Source of the DNA: Linepithema humile
Lineage: Eukaryota > Arthropoda > Insecta > Hymenoptera > Formicidae
Direction of reading: 5' to 3'
DNA length: 64,000 nucleotides
Assembly: GCF_040581485.1 (NCBI RefSeq)
Contig: NC_090131.1
Location: 15,581,501 to 15,645,500 of the forward strand
The translations under genes and the position numbers were made by a program. Below the pieces are notes generated by a model. That model saw nothing but the letters and a program-made list of their open reading frames with translations, was not told the DNA's origin and did no database searches. Shown here one piece after another: positions 49,945-62,500 of the stretch; positions within the stretch are counted from its first letter, which is position 1; each line of letters starts with the position of its first letter.

Positions 49945-50000
49945 TACTTTCGTTCAAGCATCGCTCTCAGTTCAGTTTACCGCTGCGCGTTCTCGCGCGC
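49945..50000 (+). promoter_or_regulatory. Candidate core promoter of the peroxidase-like gene
   Basis: Two overlapping arthropod initiator motifs, TCAGTT (49967-49972) and TCAGTT (49972-49977), lie about 140 bases before the start codon in CpG-rich DNA. No clear TATA box is seen. Confidence 0.4.
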
Positions 50001-50110
50001 ATTGCTCTCGCGCGTGTCATTCTTGTAAAACCGTTCGAAGCAGATGAACGCCGTGTATTAAATATAGGAGTTATCCTTACATCGTAAAAGAAGAAGAGAG
50101 AGAAGCGGAT

Positions 50111-53100
50111 ATGGCGTGTATCATCTCCAGAAAAATGTTAATTCCTGTTAGAAGCATCGCCACTGGTAGTTTTTTCATTTTCATATCACGGTAAGTATTT
50201 TAATCACATTGTAAATTTTTATAAATCAATTAATAGTATTATTTTAAAAATTTGTATCTGATATAAAATAATATGCAATACAAATGACATTTTAATAATA
50301 ATATAATAATTGTCATGAGATTATTTACGAATGCGTAACTCCTTGCGAGCACAAAATCAAAATCAGAAATTTATGATTTAAATGTATTAAATACAAAAAA
50401 ATATATTAAGTTATGTATTACAGCAGTATTAGAACATAAAATATGTTATTTAGTGTGTTATCTTTATTTTATTAATTAATGAGTACTAAAAAAAAAATAA
50501 CAAATAGAAGAACAAATAATTATTATAAAAGATAAATGTTTTTAAAAAATAGAATAACTTTATTTTCCTCGATTAATACGTAAACAATTGAAAATATGGT
50601 AGAAAATTTCTACTAGAAATGATTCAAATTTGAAATTGTAAATTCGAATTCAGTCATAAGTATTCACTTGCAAATTAACATTGTTTCATAAGCAATCGGC
50701 AGCTCATCATTATTAAAAAGGAACTTGCTTTCTGCAAAATGTAAAATGTGAAATCGCGTGCAAGAACAATACTTACATAATAGAATATTTTCCCAGTATG
50801 ATAATTTTGCAGTTTCACAAGATCATTACTTGTTTCAAAACCGGGGGTTGATTAAGCGTGGATCGTTACATATCGAGTAATTAGCTCATACGTTCTATCC
50901 CAATGGTCGTAAACAGTGAAACGGCAACGTTATGAAACTGTGCAAATGTGAATGTGCTCAAGTCTTGGCATAACGATTTGTACTCGCAGTTAGGTACGTT
51001 TCTCTCAACTCATTACTTCATCAAAGGTTAACGATTACATTGTGCGAGATCGTTCGGGTCTGCACAAATCGATGCGCAATTTCGTCGCGTGGGCGGGACA
51101 CAAAACTAATTGTTTTATAATTATTATAATTGTTTTATGATTATTATAATCTATTGCACACAGCGCTATATCCCTGTATACCGTGTCGGCACAACTTTAC
51201 ACCGTACACTTTCATTCTGTGTATATCACTATACATCTCGTAGATTGCAATCTCTGATTATTATTCAAAAATAATATGTTATTTTAATGTAATTATTCCT
51301 TTATGTGAATGAAGATTACAAATATCTCAATCATTATTTTCACGTTATGTGTAAATGAGAATGTACGTGATATCCAAAGTTTATCACGCAGTTGTTCAAT
51401 TATAATAATATAATCTGAACAAACAGTAACGAGAAAATTAAAAATGTTTTCAAGATATATAATATATTTAAAGGTTTTAGGTAAATCAAATATTTTAAAT
51501 TTAACATAAAAAAAATAAAATTTTTTTATCTAATAATGCAATGTATAATTTTTTGAAATTTTGTTACAAATAACTTTATTAAAAGATAGCTAATTAAAAA
51601 ATGGATTAATAGATTTAAGATATCCTGGAAAAGTGATATATTTAATTCTCCTGCCTCTTCTTCTTTTTCTATACGGTTGATTACTATAGAAAAGATACAT
51701 CACGCCAATAATCCTCTAATGCAATGTGATTACGTAATCTACCCTGTCGATTTTATCGATTCTTCAAATCAGCGCAAATCTTCCTCGCGCTCGCAAAGTG
51801 CATGCTCGTGTTCTAACAACATCGAAGTTCCGGGTCGATAAGGAGATTAACGGTTCAGACATAATCGGTTGAGAGTGATCGATCCGCGTGTCGGAGCGAT
51901 TGTTTCCATCGATTCACGCGAACGCTAATCATGAGAATAAAGAAGATTACGTAAAGCAGTCGCAAAAGAACCAGGAAAGATTTCAAATGTCAGTTTCATT
52001 CGACCTCTTCTTGAGGTCGCTTGCAGATCTGTCCCGACCTTATGCTGTAACATTAAAAAGAGCGACATGGTCTCGGTTGAGAAACTAGCTCGAGGCAGAT
52101 AGCCGAGTTGATGAATGAATTTGTCGCGGTATATCATAAACAATGTCTTTAATGTAGCGAAGCGAAATGCCATCGCGCAGACAAGGTCTGCGGAGTTCAT
52201 TGCGATGGCGCGATATAAATCGCAAAGTGTGTTTATGATCTACTCGATATCACGTCTACCACATCTTCGCCAGTTTCGCTGTCACGTAGAGCAAATTACG
52301 CACAAAGCCTCGCTTGCTCTTAAACCTCGCCGTACATTACCGTTGCATCGCCGTACGTGACTTCAACGAGATCTTATCGAGCTCTATATCTCTAGCGCAG
52401 CGTTAAAATGCAGACAGAGCAAAACCGAATACTAACGGTAACGAAGTAACATTCTACTAATGAGACGAGCCGAGTCCGGTCCGCAATCTGGGTCGATAGA
52501 AGACGATAAACATCGTGACTTTAAAACGTGTGCGGGTAATTTGCAAAGCGGATGCACAAATATACGATCGTCTTTACTGCCGCGATACCCAACCCCATAA
52601 TTGTACTTTTAATGATTGATCCTATCGCATCATTGCTAAGTTAGATAATAACAGCAGTCGCTGAATTTGCATAGCGATTGGGTAACAATGAGCAATACCG
52701 CGCTGCACCATACGGTACGTAAGCGCATTCACACAAGAGCGCATCTCGATTCGAAGGCGTAACCGTTTACTGCGGCGGCACTCAGTGTGGATAAGTGGGT
52801 GTTTTCTATCTTTAGATTTCAATCCACAGATTCCTCGCTCTAATGACACTCGTCGGAGCTGCGACCTTGCCGCCCAGGATGCTGCAGGATCTGGGTAAGC
52901 GTACGAATCTTTCCATGGAGCGGTACAGCCAGGCGGAACAAGCGATCCTAGACTCCCAGACGCGTCTCAATCGCGGCTCGCCGTCCTGGTTTCTCGGCGC
53001 GTCCCACGAGATGACCGAAGGCGCGCAAAATCTCTCGAGGCAAGCCCTGCGGATCGAGACGATGACGATGATGCTCGTGGAGGCGCTCAATATGTCGTCG

Positions 53101-56100
53101 AAACAGGCGTCTTCGGTGCTGCCGACGGTGGCCGCCATCTTCTGCCCCGGCTCGCCCAGCTTTCTGCGAATAATGTCCGAGTGCAAAAAAACGGATATCC
53201 ATTACAGGACGCACACCGGTCGCTGCAATAATCCGTTGCATCCAACTTGGGGCGCAGCACTGGAGGCTTATGTGAGACTCTTGCCGCCGGAATACGAAGA
53301 TGGTGTCTCCTTGCCCCGCACAAAGCTGCCAAGCGCGAGAGAAGTCTCCTCGAGAGTGCATTCCGGCGGACTGGATCTCAGACATCCTTATTTGATGGCG
53401 CTCAATGCGCTTTTCAGTCAATTCCTCGCTAACGATTTGGCGCATACGCCCAGGATGGAATTGCCGGACGGTGCCAGGCTCAAATGCTGCAATGTTGATT
53501 ACGAGAATTTTCATCCCGAGTGCTTTCCGATCCGCGCGGAGCAGCCGGTCGGGTGTATGGAATACTCGAGATCGGCGCCGCATCCAGGAAATTCGTTACA
53601 GGTAATTGCGAATAAAATCTTATATAATGTTGAGAAATATCTCTTGGAGATACTACCATCTGTGATTTCTTCATATTATTGTGCAAGAATCCCGATCTAG
53701 GAATTCATCTTTCATGTCTTTTGAGACGAGTTTTGCACAAGATTTATATCGTCGCTAACACACAAGCGAATAGTAATTTACTTATGACACGGGGGGGTAT
53801 AAAAATTAGCTAACTCAACACCAGAGTGTGAACATGTCCCTCATCATACGAAGACTGTAGATGAAGAAGAGAAAGTTTCGTCATTGCGGATGGATAGAAT
53901 TAAAATTCTAGGATTTAATCCGATGTATTTTTCAAATAAAAATTCTAAAGAAGATATATTACTCAACTTCTGTGAAGCAAACAGACTTTTAGAATCTTTT
54001 ATTATAAACCTTATGGAGAGTTTTGACTTTTCCACAAAAAATTTTATAATTTTTAACATATTTCAAACAGTCTTAGTGATTAAATCACTATGGAAGATTT
54101 AATTGTTGCCATATTGTTTAATTTAGGGTTGCAGGTTGGGTCCGCGACAGCAGATTAATCAAGCATCCTCCTATCTGGATCTATCACCGCTTTACGGTAG
54201 TTCCGAAGAAACAGCTAAAGCCTTACGATTGGGCAAGGGCGGTTTGCTAAATACGCAGAGGAAGAATTTGCCGATGGCTTCGCCAAGACATGAAAGTTGC
54301 AGGAGCTCGAATAAAGCATTCCCGTGTTTCTTTAGTGGCGATTCGAGAGTAAACGAGAATCCGGGTCTTACTTTAATGCACGTGTTATTCTTACGGGAGC
54401 ACAACCGAGTGGCTACGGAATTAGAACGTTTAAATCCTCATTGGGACGACGAACAACTATATCAGGAAGCAAGAAGGATTGTTATCGCCGAGCTGCAGCA
54501 TATAACTTATAACGAATTTCTGCCAGTTATTTTTGGAGAGGATGCTCTTGACAAGTATGTATAATGTTTCTTAAATTACATTTCTTAATACATTCCATTA
54601 AAACTTCACTAATCGCGCTTTATTTATAATAATTGCGAATCGTTGAAGATTCTTTTGTTATAACTTCAGTCAATATTTAGCATTTGTTCGAACATTTAAA
54701 GCTCTTTGATATACATATTATGCTAATCAATATATGCATTTCATCGTCGTATCTTATAGTTGTATTAGCGTCAATGTTCTTCAATAGTCGCAATAACCTG
54801 TTGCAATATTTTCATAAAGGCGTCTACCTGTCGGTTTTAATGGCTAGTTGCTATTTTATAAATTGAATTGACATTACATTCTGATAACTCTATTTAATGT
54901 CTAACACGGCTTCTTATACCATCATTACAAGAACTAATCGCATACGCTGACGTATGCGATGGGAGATAATCAGACGGCGTTAATATACGAAAAACGTGAC
55001 TACATTTCTAATAGCGCACACGTGTGTTAAATCATAATTTACGTAACAGCATACGGAATTCCTGTGACAAGTTACGATTTCTATTGCTTGTAATTTTTCA
55101 TATAATATGGTCCTTAAAAACCGATCATTTTTTTTAGTACCAACTCAATCGAACTATCTAAATCGATTTATTACGCAATCGCGCAATAATTTGCAATTAA
55201 TTGTCCCGATGCAGTGCTTTACTGATTCATTGTGTATCGACAAATTTATTATTTATATATTCATTCGAGTGTCCTTTAAGTGTTTCCAAATTGTACGATG
55301 CATCCTACAAGAGCCATGACGCAACGAAATTACATCATGTTAGATCGACCCCCACTTTCCAAGACGTAACTCACATCCATATACGGTACCAAACACGTTA
55401 TCTTTTGTTATGCAAAGATTCGACCTGCGCTTGACACAGCGGGGCTACTTCCGCGGCTACGACACTCGCGTGGACGCGACACTTTCGAATTCGGCGGCGT
55501 CGGCCGGACTCTTCTTCGTCGCCGCCCTGACCCCGAAAACCCTCGACCTGGTTGACTCGCGATCGTCGCAAAAGTCTGGCGAAAGGTCCTTGTTGTCGGC
55601 CTTTTACGCGCCGCAGGAGTTCTACGAAGCCGGCGCGATCGACCGACTGATCGTCGGAGCTACAGGTCAGTTGAAATTACTCGATATAACCCCAGTGTGA
55701 CCCGATATTTAAGATACGAGGAGAATTTATCGCGTGATATTTAGATATCAACAGGAAGAAAACAGAAAAGAAGAATAAGTAGAGAGAAAGTTTATATTTT
55801 AATTGATTTTTTAAGCAGAACAACATTATAAAATCATTCAAAATATATTTCAGCGTGATTTATCTCATAACCTATTAACGTTTTCTATACACAGGAATAA
55901 TATATTTTATTTTTAAATATCACGATATGTTAATACACATAAAAATACGAGATCCTTGAGATTATGAAATTTACAGTGAGAAAGTTCACACAGTGCGTGA
56001 ATGAATTTCTAAAACTACACGCTATCATTATAATGCACGCGCTGTATAATAAGCAGTTAATGTCTAATATTTAAGATTTCGTTCTTCGCGTTTTAAGTCT

Positions 56101-57211
56101 GTATGTCATGTTTCATACAAATTAGAATTGTAGCTAATGCTCATGTTATTCTTTAAACGTAAATGTTAGATTCTTTTCCACTTTTACATTACACACTATC
56201 GAGTAATGAATATCACTTAAATTGCGTCTCAAAGAAACACAATACCTACAATCAAGTCAGTTGTACTTTTTTTTTCTAAGATAGAGATCAATGCGTGTCA
56301 AGCTCACACAAGTACTAAAAAGATAAGGGAAGTCATCTCGAGTGAAGGGAAATACACTCGCTTCACGCATCTCGTATTTTATCATATGAAATACATTCCA
56401 GTCAAGCGCGAACATGCTCGTTGCATTATAGTTTATAACGATAGGAATGCCGTTGTGTTGAGTAAATTGCTTTACTATGATTACTATTGTCATCCATCGC
56501 GTGCTTCTTCAGTCTTCATAAAATTGACTTGACTTTTTATTGAATATTACTACCTTTCACTTTTTCTTGTGTGAAATATAATAATAACATTCATATTTTA
56601 GCGGAAATATCACGAAAAAGATATTAAAGTAAAAAAGAAATTCATCGAGAAAAATAATAGCTCACTTCAGAAAAATAATAGCTGACAAAGTTAGACTGTG
56701 AATTTTTATCGACGCTAATTTGTCTGAAATCGAAATCTATTACCATGTACGAATGTGGGCTGCGCAAGCAAAGACTATGCAAACTTCGACACGATTCCAC
56801 AAAAGTTCACGGAATATATGCTTCCATCTACGCACGAACAATAGCGCGCACGAACTTTTTAATTACATAGTGGAAAAGAATGTAACATCAGTGAAAGGCA
56901 CATTGCCGTTACAGCGATGCCTTTTTGTGAAATTTTACGAGCGCGCGTGATTTAAGAAACTTAACGTAAAAAGTTGATATTAAACTTTTTTGTACATGTC
57001 TCCCTCTCAGAACAAAGTAATGCAAAAAAATCGAGCTCCATGAAACGTATATTCGCTCCATTTGTGCCAACCATCATTTGGGAACAGCTGGGAGTAAAAA
57101 GAAAAAAATCCGGTTTATTCCTCCAAATTTTATATCGCGCGACGCTATTTCGCAGCACAATTCCACTTCTATACGACCTAAAATTTTCGAAGTACTAACA
57201 TAATTTTCTTG

Positions 57212-57267
<56 letters not shown>

Positions 57268-58967
57268 GAGCGTGGGTGTCATGTATAACTTTCATAAACT
57301 ATAATGCCCGTAAAGGGAGATGAGAGTTGCGCAATATACGTAACTCAGAACAAATTTAAATACCGCTGTATTTGCACAGTATATAAATCTATTCTCCCCT
57401 GATATTTTTGTTCCTTAAGCCTTTAAACCTTTGGAAGTTAAATCCTTAAATCCTTAAAACTTTCAAAGAAGGTAGAAATCTTCGACAAGTACTATTAAAT
57501 TTTCTAAGATCTACTGTCATGATCCACTGACACGTTGTCCCATGAGAACTTGATTTTAATGACGATCTAGGATGCAAGATCTAATTTCCGCGACAGCGGG
57601 ACATTCTAGGAAGCCTCTGCCTCCGGGCTTGAACGAAATACTCCTGGAGCGATACTTCCACGACGGGAAAACCAACGATGTAGCCGTGGACTACGCCGCG
57701 CAAATTATACAGCAGGGAAGAGATCATGGCTTGCCGTCTTATGTCAGGTGGCGAAGCTTTTGCGATCTGCCGGATATCGTGGACTTTCGGGATCTTAAAG
57801 GCACAGTAACCAGAGATACTATCGAGAGACTTCGAGCAGTTTACAAGTAAGATAGAATATAGAGTGAGATGCAGCAACGATTGCCGTGTTTGAATTTGCA
57901 TTTCTCTACGATTGCGACTCAAAATAAATTGCTTTTTTATGAGATCTTATAATAATTATGCAAACGATCTCTATGGTATTTTATAAATTTTCTATCCTAA
58001 TGTTTTATCCTTTTCTGTTTAATTTGTAGAAGTGTGGAAGATATAGATCTGGTAACGGGAGCTCTTTCGGAAGCACCAGTATCGGATTCTGTTCTCGGAC
58101 CCACGTTTCTTTGTTTGTTAGGACGGACATTTCGGAATATTCGTTTAGGTAACTTTATTTTCGTTAACTAACAATTTTATATGATAAAATAAATCTTGCA
58201 TTTTTCGCACTCGAAACTTGCGATGCATGTTATTCTCCTGAATTAAAGAGATCAGAGAGAACAAAACAGGATTCGCAGCAGGTTTAATATCAACATAAAT
58301 ATGACTAATTTAACTTTTAAATGCTTTCGCAGTATCCGACTACATTCGCGCGACAGAATGCATATTTTATTTTAATCCTCATTCTTGCGTTCATATTGAT
58401 ACGAAGTGAACACTTCGATTCGATTTGCATGAAATTTTCTTACATTTTCTTAATTTCTCTGGATTTGATAAACAGCGCACACCAACAACGGTGTGCGCTG
58501 TGTCTACCGCGACTTTAATTATTTAAAATTTTATTTTATTATTTATAATCTATAATAATTTCTCTACGCAGGTGACAGATATTGGTACGAGAATGGAAAT
58601 ACCGCTGGTTCGTTTACGATAAAACAATTGGAAGCAATACGAAAAAGTACAATGGCACAAATTTTATGCCACAATGGAGATAGGTTACAATGGATGCAAC
58701 CGAGAGCTTTTATTCTAAAAGATCCTTTCCTGTAATTATTATTACTAATTTTCAAATATCGTAATTTATTAATTGATTAAATTCAATAAATTAATTACGA
58801 TACAAATATAGTAATATTGAATAGTTGACTAGTGATGCATCAATTCTAGGCGATATAATATTTAAATATTATTTTCACGTTCCAGGAATGACATGACTAA
58901 TTGTACAGTTTATACGAGAGGAGCCATGAATTTTGCAGCTTGGAAGGAAAGAACAAATGCGATTTAA
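50111..58967 (+). CDS. Animal haem-peroxidase family protein, catalytic residues lost
   Basis: Eight exons (50111-50190, 52830-53601, 54127-54554, 55418-55665, 57579-57846, 58030-58148, 58572-58731, 58886-58967) join in phase to 718 residues. A hydrophobic segment at about 20-40 (FFIFISRFLALMTLVGAA) is a signal peptide or anchor. The peroxidase domain runs from about 165 (GRCNNPLHPTWG) to the end (DMTNC). Retained: LGPRQQINQ, calcium-loop residues (Asp229; Ser298-Ser304 region with Asp302), Arg358 and Glu361. Lost relative to myeloperoxidase: Asp94 to Ala227, distal His95 to Asn228, proximal His336 (aligned Val461; exon 4 has no His at all) and Asn421 to Val565. It is therefore unlikely to bind or turn over haem normally. 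Closest in feel to insect chorion-peroxidase-like proteins. Three acceptors were chosen by reading frame over a nearby alternative AG; these junctions need cDNA. Confidence 0.9.
50191..52829 (+). other. First intron of the peroxidase-like gene
   Basis: A 2.6-kb intron after the leader exon, donor GTAAGT. It is AT-rich at first, then more GC-balanced after 51780. No nested gene is recognised. Two acceptors, at 52815 (TTTAG) and 52829 (CACAG), lie 14 bases apart; only the second keeps the leader in frame. Confidence 0.75.
53602..54126 (+). other. Peroxidase-like gene intron 2
   Basis: Donor GTAATT, acceptor AATTTAG at 54126. Nothing else is seen. A second AG at 54134 would shift the frame. Confidence 0.8.
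54555..55417 (+). other. Peroxidase-like gene intron 3
   Basis: An 863-base AT-rich intron, donor GTATGT, acceptor GCAAAG. It contains a 10-bp stem hairpin ATCGCATACG/CGTATGCGAT at 54937-54960. Confidence 0.75.
55666..57578 (+). other. Peroxidase-like gene intron 4
   Basis: A 1.9-kb intron with donor GTCAGT. It contains a (GA)n microsatellite at 57219-57262. The frames within it are short and unrecognised. Confidence 0.75.
57219..57262. repeat. (GA)n microsatellite
   Basis: About 22 GA units inside an intron of the peroxidase-like gene, about 300 bases before the exon 5 acceptor. Confidence 0.93.
58149..58571 (+). other. Peroxidase-like gene intron 6
   Basis: A 423-base intron, donor GTAACT and acceptor ACGCAG, holding the hairpin at 58472-58501. 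Confidence 0.8.
58472..58501 (+). repeat. 12-bp stem hairpin in intron
   Basis: ACAGCGCACACC (58472-58483) and GGTGTGCGCTGT (58490-58501) are perfect inverted copies around the loop AACAAC. It lies 70 bases before the exon 7 acceptor in otherwise AT-rich DNA. Confidence 0.8.
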
Positions 58968-59117
58968 CCTAAATCTCCTACTAATCATCGGATTTTAACA
59001 TTGCTCATATTAAACGATGTTGTTCCTGACCACATTATAAATCGCATGTTCAAATGAACTTAGCGATTGTTTGTTATTCTTATGTCTATTTGGATGGTTC
59101 TCATTATTGTTGAATCA

Positions 59118-59123
59118 AATAAA
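59118..59123 (+). terminator. Poly(A) signal of the peroxidase-like gene
   Basis: AATAAA 150 bases after the stop, followed by TGTTTATCGTTT. Confidence 0.65.
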
Positions 59124-59609
59124 AAATGTTTATCGTTTAAGGACTTATGCTAAATGTTTATAACAACTAATTAAAAGTTTCCAATGTAATTTCAAACGCC
59201 AAATTGATTTCAAGCTTGATTAAAAAATTTCGTTCAATAAAGTTTTGCTAAGCAAAATTTACAATTAAAAGCAATTGCAAATTTGGTTAAAAAAAATTCG
59301 CAATATTATGATTTATTGATTAATCTTGTAGAGATTTAAGTAAAATCTTAACGTGCGTTGATTGTTTTAATACCTCATCATGTAACAAAAGAAGAACTGT
59401 TCATAATGATCTCCATCTCATTTTTAGTATGTACATTTGTTACTATACATTTTGTTGTACTACTCGTTATAATTTTATTGCAAACTATCATTGTTACTGC
59501 AGTTTCGAGTTACCTAATCTTTAAGATTATAAATACTTTTGAATATGTTTGGATTATAAATGTTCAATATAATAAATTTTTGCAGAAGCTCACTAATTTA
59601 AGTGCGCTA

Positions 59610-59721
59610 TCCCAGGGAGAAATACAGGTCGAAGAAACGTCTATTAGACGTTTATAGACGTCTATTAGATGTCTATTAGATGTCTATTAGACGTTTTTTC
59701 GACCTGTATTTCTCCCTGGGA
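59610..59721. repeat. 112-bp fold-back element with internal 11-mer repeats
   Basis: TCCCAGGGAGAAATACAGGT at the left (59610-59629) is repeated in inverse at the right end (59702-59721), and the pairing extends inward through TCGAA. The centre is built of tandem GTCTATTAGAT/C units. The whole can fold into one long hairpin, as in fold-back MITEs. The flanks show no certain target duplication. Confidence 0.8.
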
Positions 59722-60785
59722 TGTATGTAAAAATACGCATACGTAAGATATTTTACTTACAATTAGTAACAACAATAACGATGGAATAATACACTGAATT
59801 ATTTATATTGCGTATGCAAATAATCGATCAAATTTAATCGATCAAATCGAGTATTTTACGTAATATATGTCATCCTATATTCTGGATGAATTTAGTCTCA
59901 GCATTTTAACTTATCTTAACTTCAATGTATATGTTGCAGCCAAATAAAAGAAATTGTATACTGCATTTTCTATACACAGCAGTATAATAAAGATCATATT
60001 GGTATAACATAGATTTATTATTATTGATTTGTCATCGTAAAATTTTAAATATTAAAAACTATCAAAGTATTTGAAAAAATTAGAATTATTGCATTTTTTA
60101 AATACAAAATATGAAAGTAAATCCTGTCCTAATTTGATCCTATATTTACAATTATTAATTAACATAGTGTTGTTTTAAGAAATAATATAATAGTAATTCT
60201 ATGTATTATCACAATAATATATATACTTAAATAATGAACAAATAATAATAGTTTCGTACATGTTTCACTATAATTACTATGCATTTCATTGTGTTTGCTT
60301 TTCGAACTAAAATCATTTATTTTCTGATCAATATCCATACACTAATTTTCTTTAGTAATAGTTATTTTTAATATTATGTTAGATTTTTCATATATTATTC
60401 ATTAAAATAGAAAAATGATTATAATGGACATACAGTAAGAAAAGATATTACATATTTTTCAGTTATTGGGCTCTCTTCATATATTGTATTTTAAAAAATC
60501 TCGAATTTTACGATGATCAATCAAAGAAAAAAACAAGCAATCATATCAATAACCATAGTATTTTTTGCCATACCAACAAATTGCGTAACTGTACTTTTAC
60601 AATTCTGTGCTTTTGTCAAAATATTAACAATTCGACTTATTAATAAAATTAAATAAAAAATATGCTTATATTTTTTTTATTATATAATAATGTTGAACAA
60701 TATATTCTTAAAATTTATAATTCATTCTTCAAATTTTTTATATAAAATTTATGCTTTCATAAAATCTTGTCTTTATATATATAAT

Positions 60786-60926
60786 TTCTTAGTCTTAAAT
60801 TATAAAAGTACAAAATTTTGAAAATATAAATTATATATATTTATACATTTATATATATAATTTATATATATATTTATATAATTTATATTTTCAAAATTTT
60901 GTACTCTTATAATTTAAGACTAAGAA
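60786..60926. repeat. 141-bp fold-back element
   Basis: The arms (60786 to about 60835 and about 60880 to 60926) are inverted copies over about 47 bases with one mismatch, starting TTCTTAGTCTTAAATTATAA. The centre is TA-rich. This is an AT-rich hairpin element unrelated in sequence to the other two. Confidence 0.8.
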
Positions 60927-62500
60927 CTTGTATATGGCTTGTGCAAAATTTAATATTCTTCACTTGAAATAGAGAGAAAATAGCTCTATATATTATTATT
61001 TACTTATTAAAATGCAATTTGAGCAAAAATGTAATTGTAAAAGTACAATTTTTTAGAAATTATATACACAACAAATATTAATAAAAAGACAATGATATCA
61101 ATATTTTATATAATTACACAAATATGATGAATGCATTGACTCACCGATCGTTGTATCCTATCAGCTCTATCGAGAAATCAATACTGGAAACTGAAACATC
61201 TCGCATCATCGCTAGTCATTTCGCATCTACTAGATAAAAGTTAACCCGCACATATCACTGTCGAAAAAATATAAAAATTACAGATACACATTAGTTTATC
61301 ATTTTGCGACACATGAAACACAAACACGAGACAACGTTATTTGTTTCATAATTGTTTGACTTATTATCAACTTACAATATGGCGGTCTATTTGGCATTAT
61401 ATACATATACATATACATTCCGAGTGAACGCGATAAGGCAACTAATCTTGGCGATCACACGGAGCTCATCATAAACATGTACATAACAGCAATTACGTTT
61501 TTTCGATTTAATGATGACAAACTGAATGTTCAACGTAAGAATTATTTTACAATATCAAAATCTATACTTACCATACACAGAACTTTAACCTGTGTTTGAA
61601 TCCACGGCTCAACCATCAGATTTTCAATAAAATGTTAATCATCGCATTCGATTAACGATAAATAATATGTTCCGACACTCACAGCGTCACTTTAACCGGC
61701 ACTCTCGACAAAAATTCATACTTATTGTACATTTTTAATACGAATAAAATATGCGCTAACACAGTAAAACGTCCATGTTCCAAGTCGTGCGATGAAAAGA
61801 GACCGCGCAAACGAAAATTCTTCGCGCCAAGCAATTGCGCACTACTGGCGCACTCTACTGGCTACTGTGTACATTATTTTGCTGAACACTGCGCGATCTA
61901 TCTTACTAACCATCGTAAATTTTTTAGACTTTCCGATTCAATGCAACAGAAAAAGACCAACTGCCCACTATTGTGCGTACTACTTTACTGATTGTTAAAT
62001 CTATTTTTCTGACTGCTACCAATTTTTTCTAACCTAATACGATAAGGCCCTATGTACAATAGAGAAAATATTAGTTATTCATATTATTATTCATATATTA
62101 TGCTATTTTGTAAGTTTCAAAATATTTTATTTGTACTAGGATTATGTATTTGCATTAGGATAATTTTAATAAAATATATGTATTAATCTAAAATATGAAT
62201 ACAAACGTTTCATTTTTTGTATTCTACGATATTCTATCTTAGATCACAGCTTTGTTTCTTATTTGTTTGTTTCTTATTGCAATTATATTACTTGATTACA
62301 TAACCTTTGACTTCATGTACTGTTTTAAAACCCAAAAAAATCTAGATACCTGACTACTACAGAGATCCGGCTATTGAATTATTCTATTCGTTTTACTGCA
62401 CTTAGCGTGTAGACATTTGAAACAGAAATAAGAATTGTTGTAGAATATTTACGTTATTTTGCGAAAAACAGTCGCTCGTCATTTTTATCGTTTTGATAGT

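Larger units (their letters stand above)
59124..62500. other. AT-rich spacer with two fold-back elements
   Basis: No gene is supported. It contains the hairpin elements at 59610-59721 and 60786-60926. The part 59740-61100 is very AT-rich and nearly CpG-free, unlike most of the window. A GC-balanced patch around 61790-61990 has open frames on the + strand that match nothing I know. Confidence 0.5.

Noticed and set aside
59358..59657. Very hydrophobic 99-codon frame after the peroxidase gene
   Set aside because: T-rich AT DNA yields Ile/Val/Phe-rich frames, and it ends inside the fold-back element at 59610.
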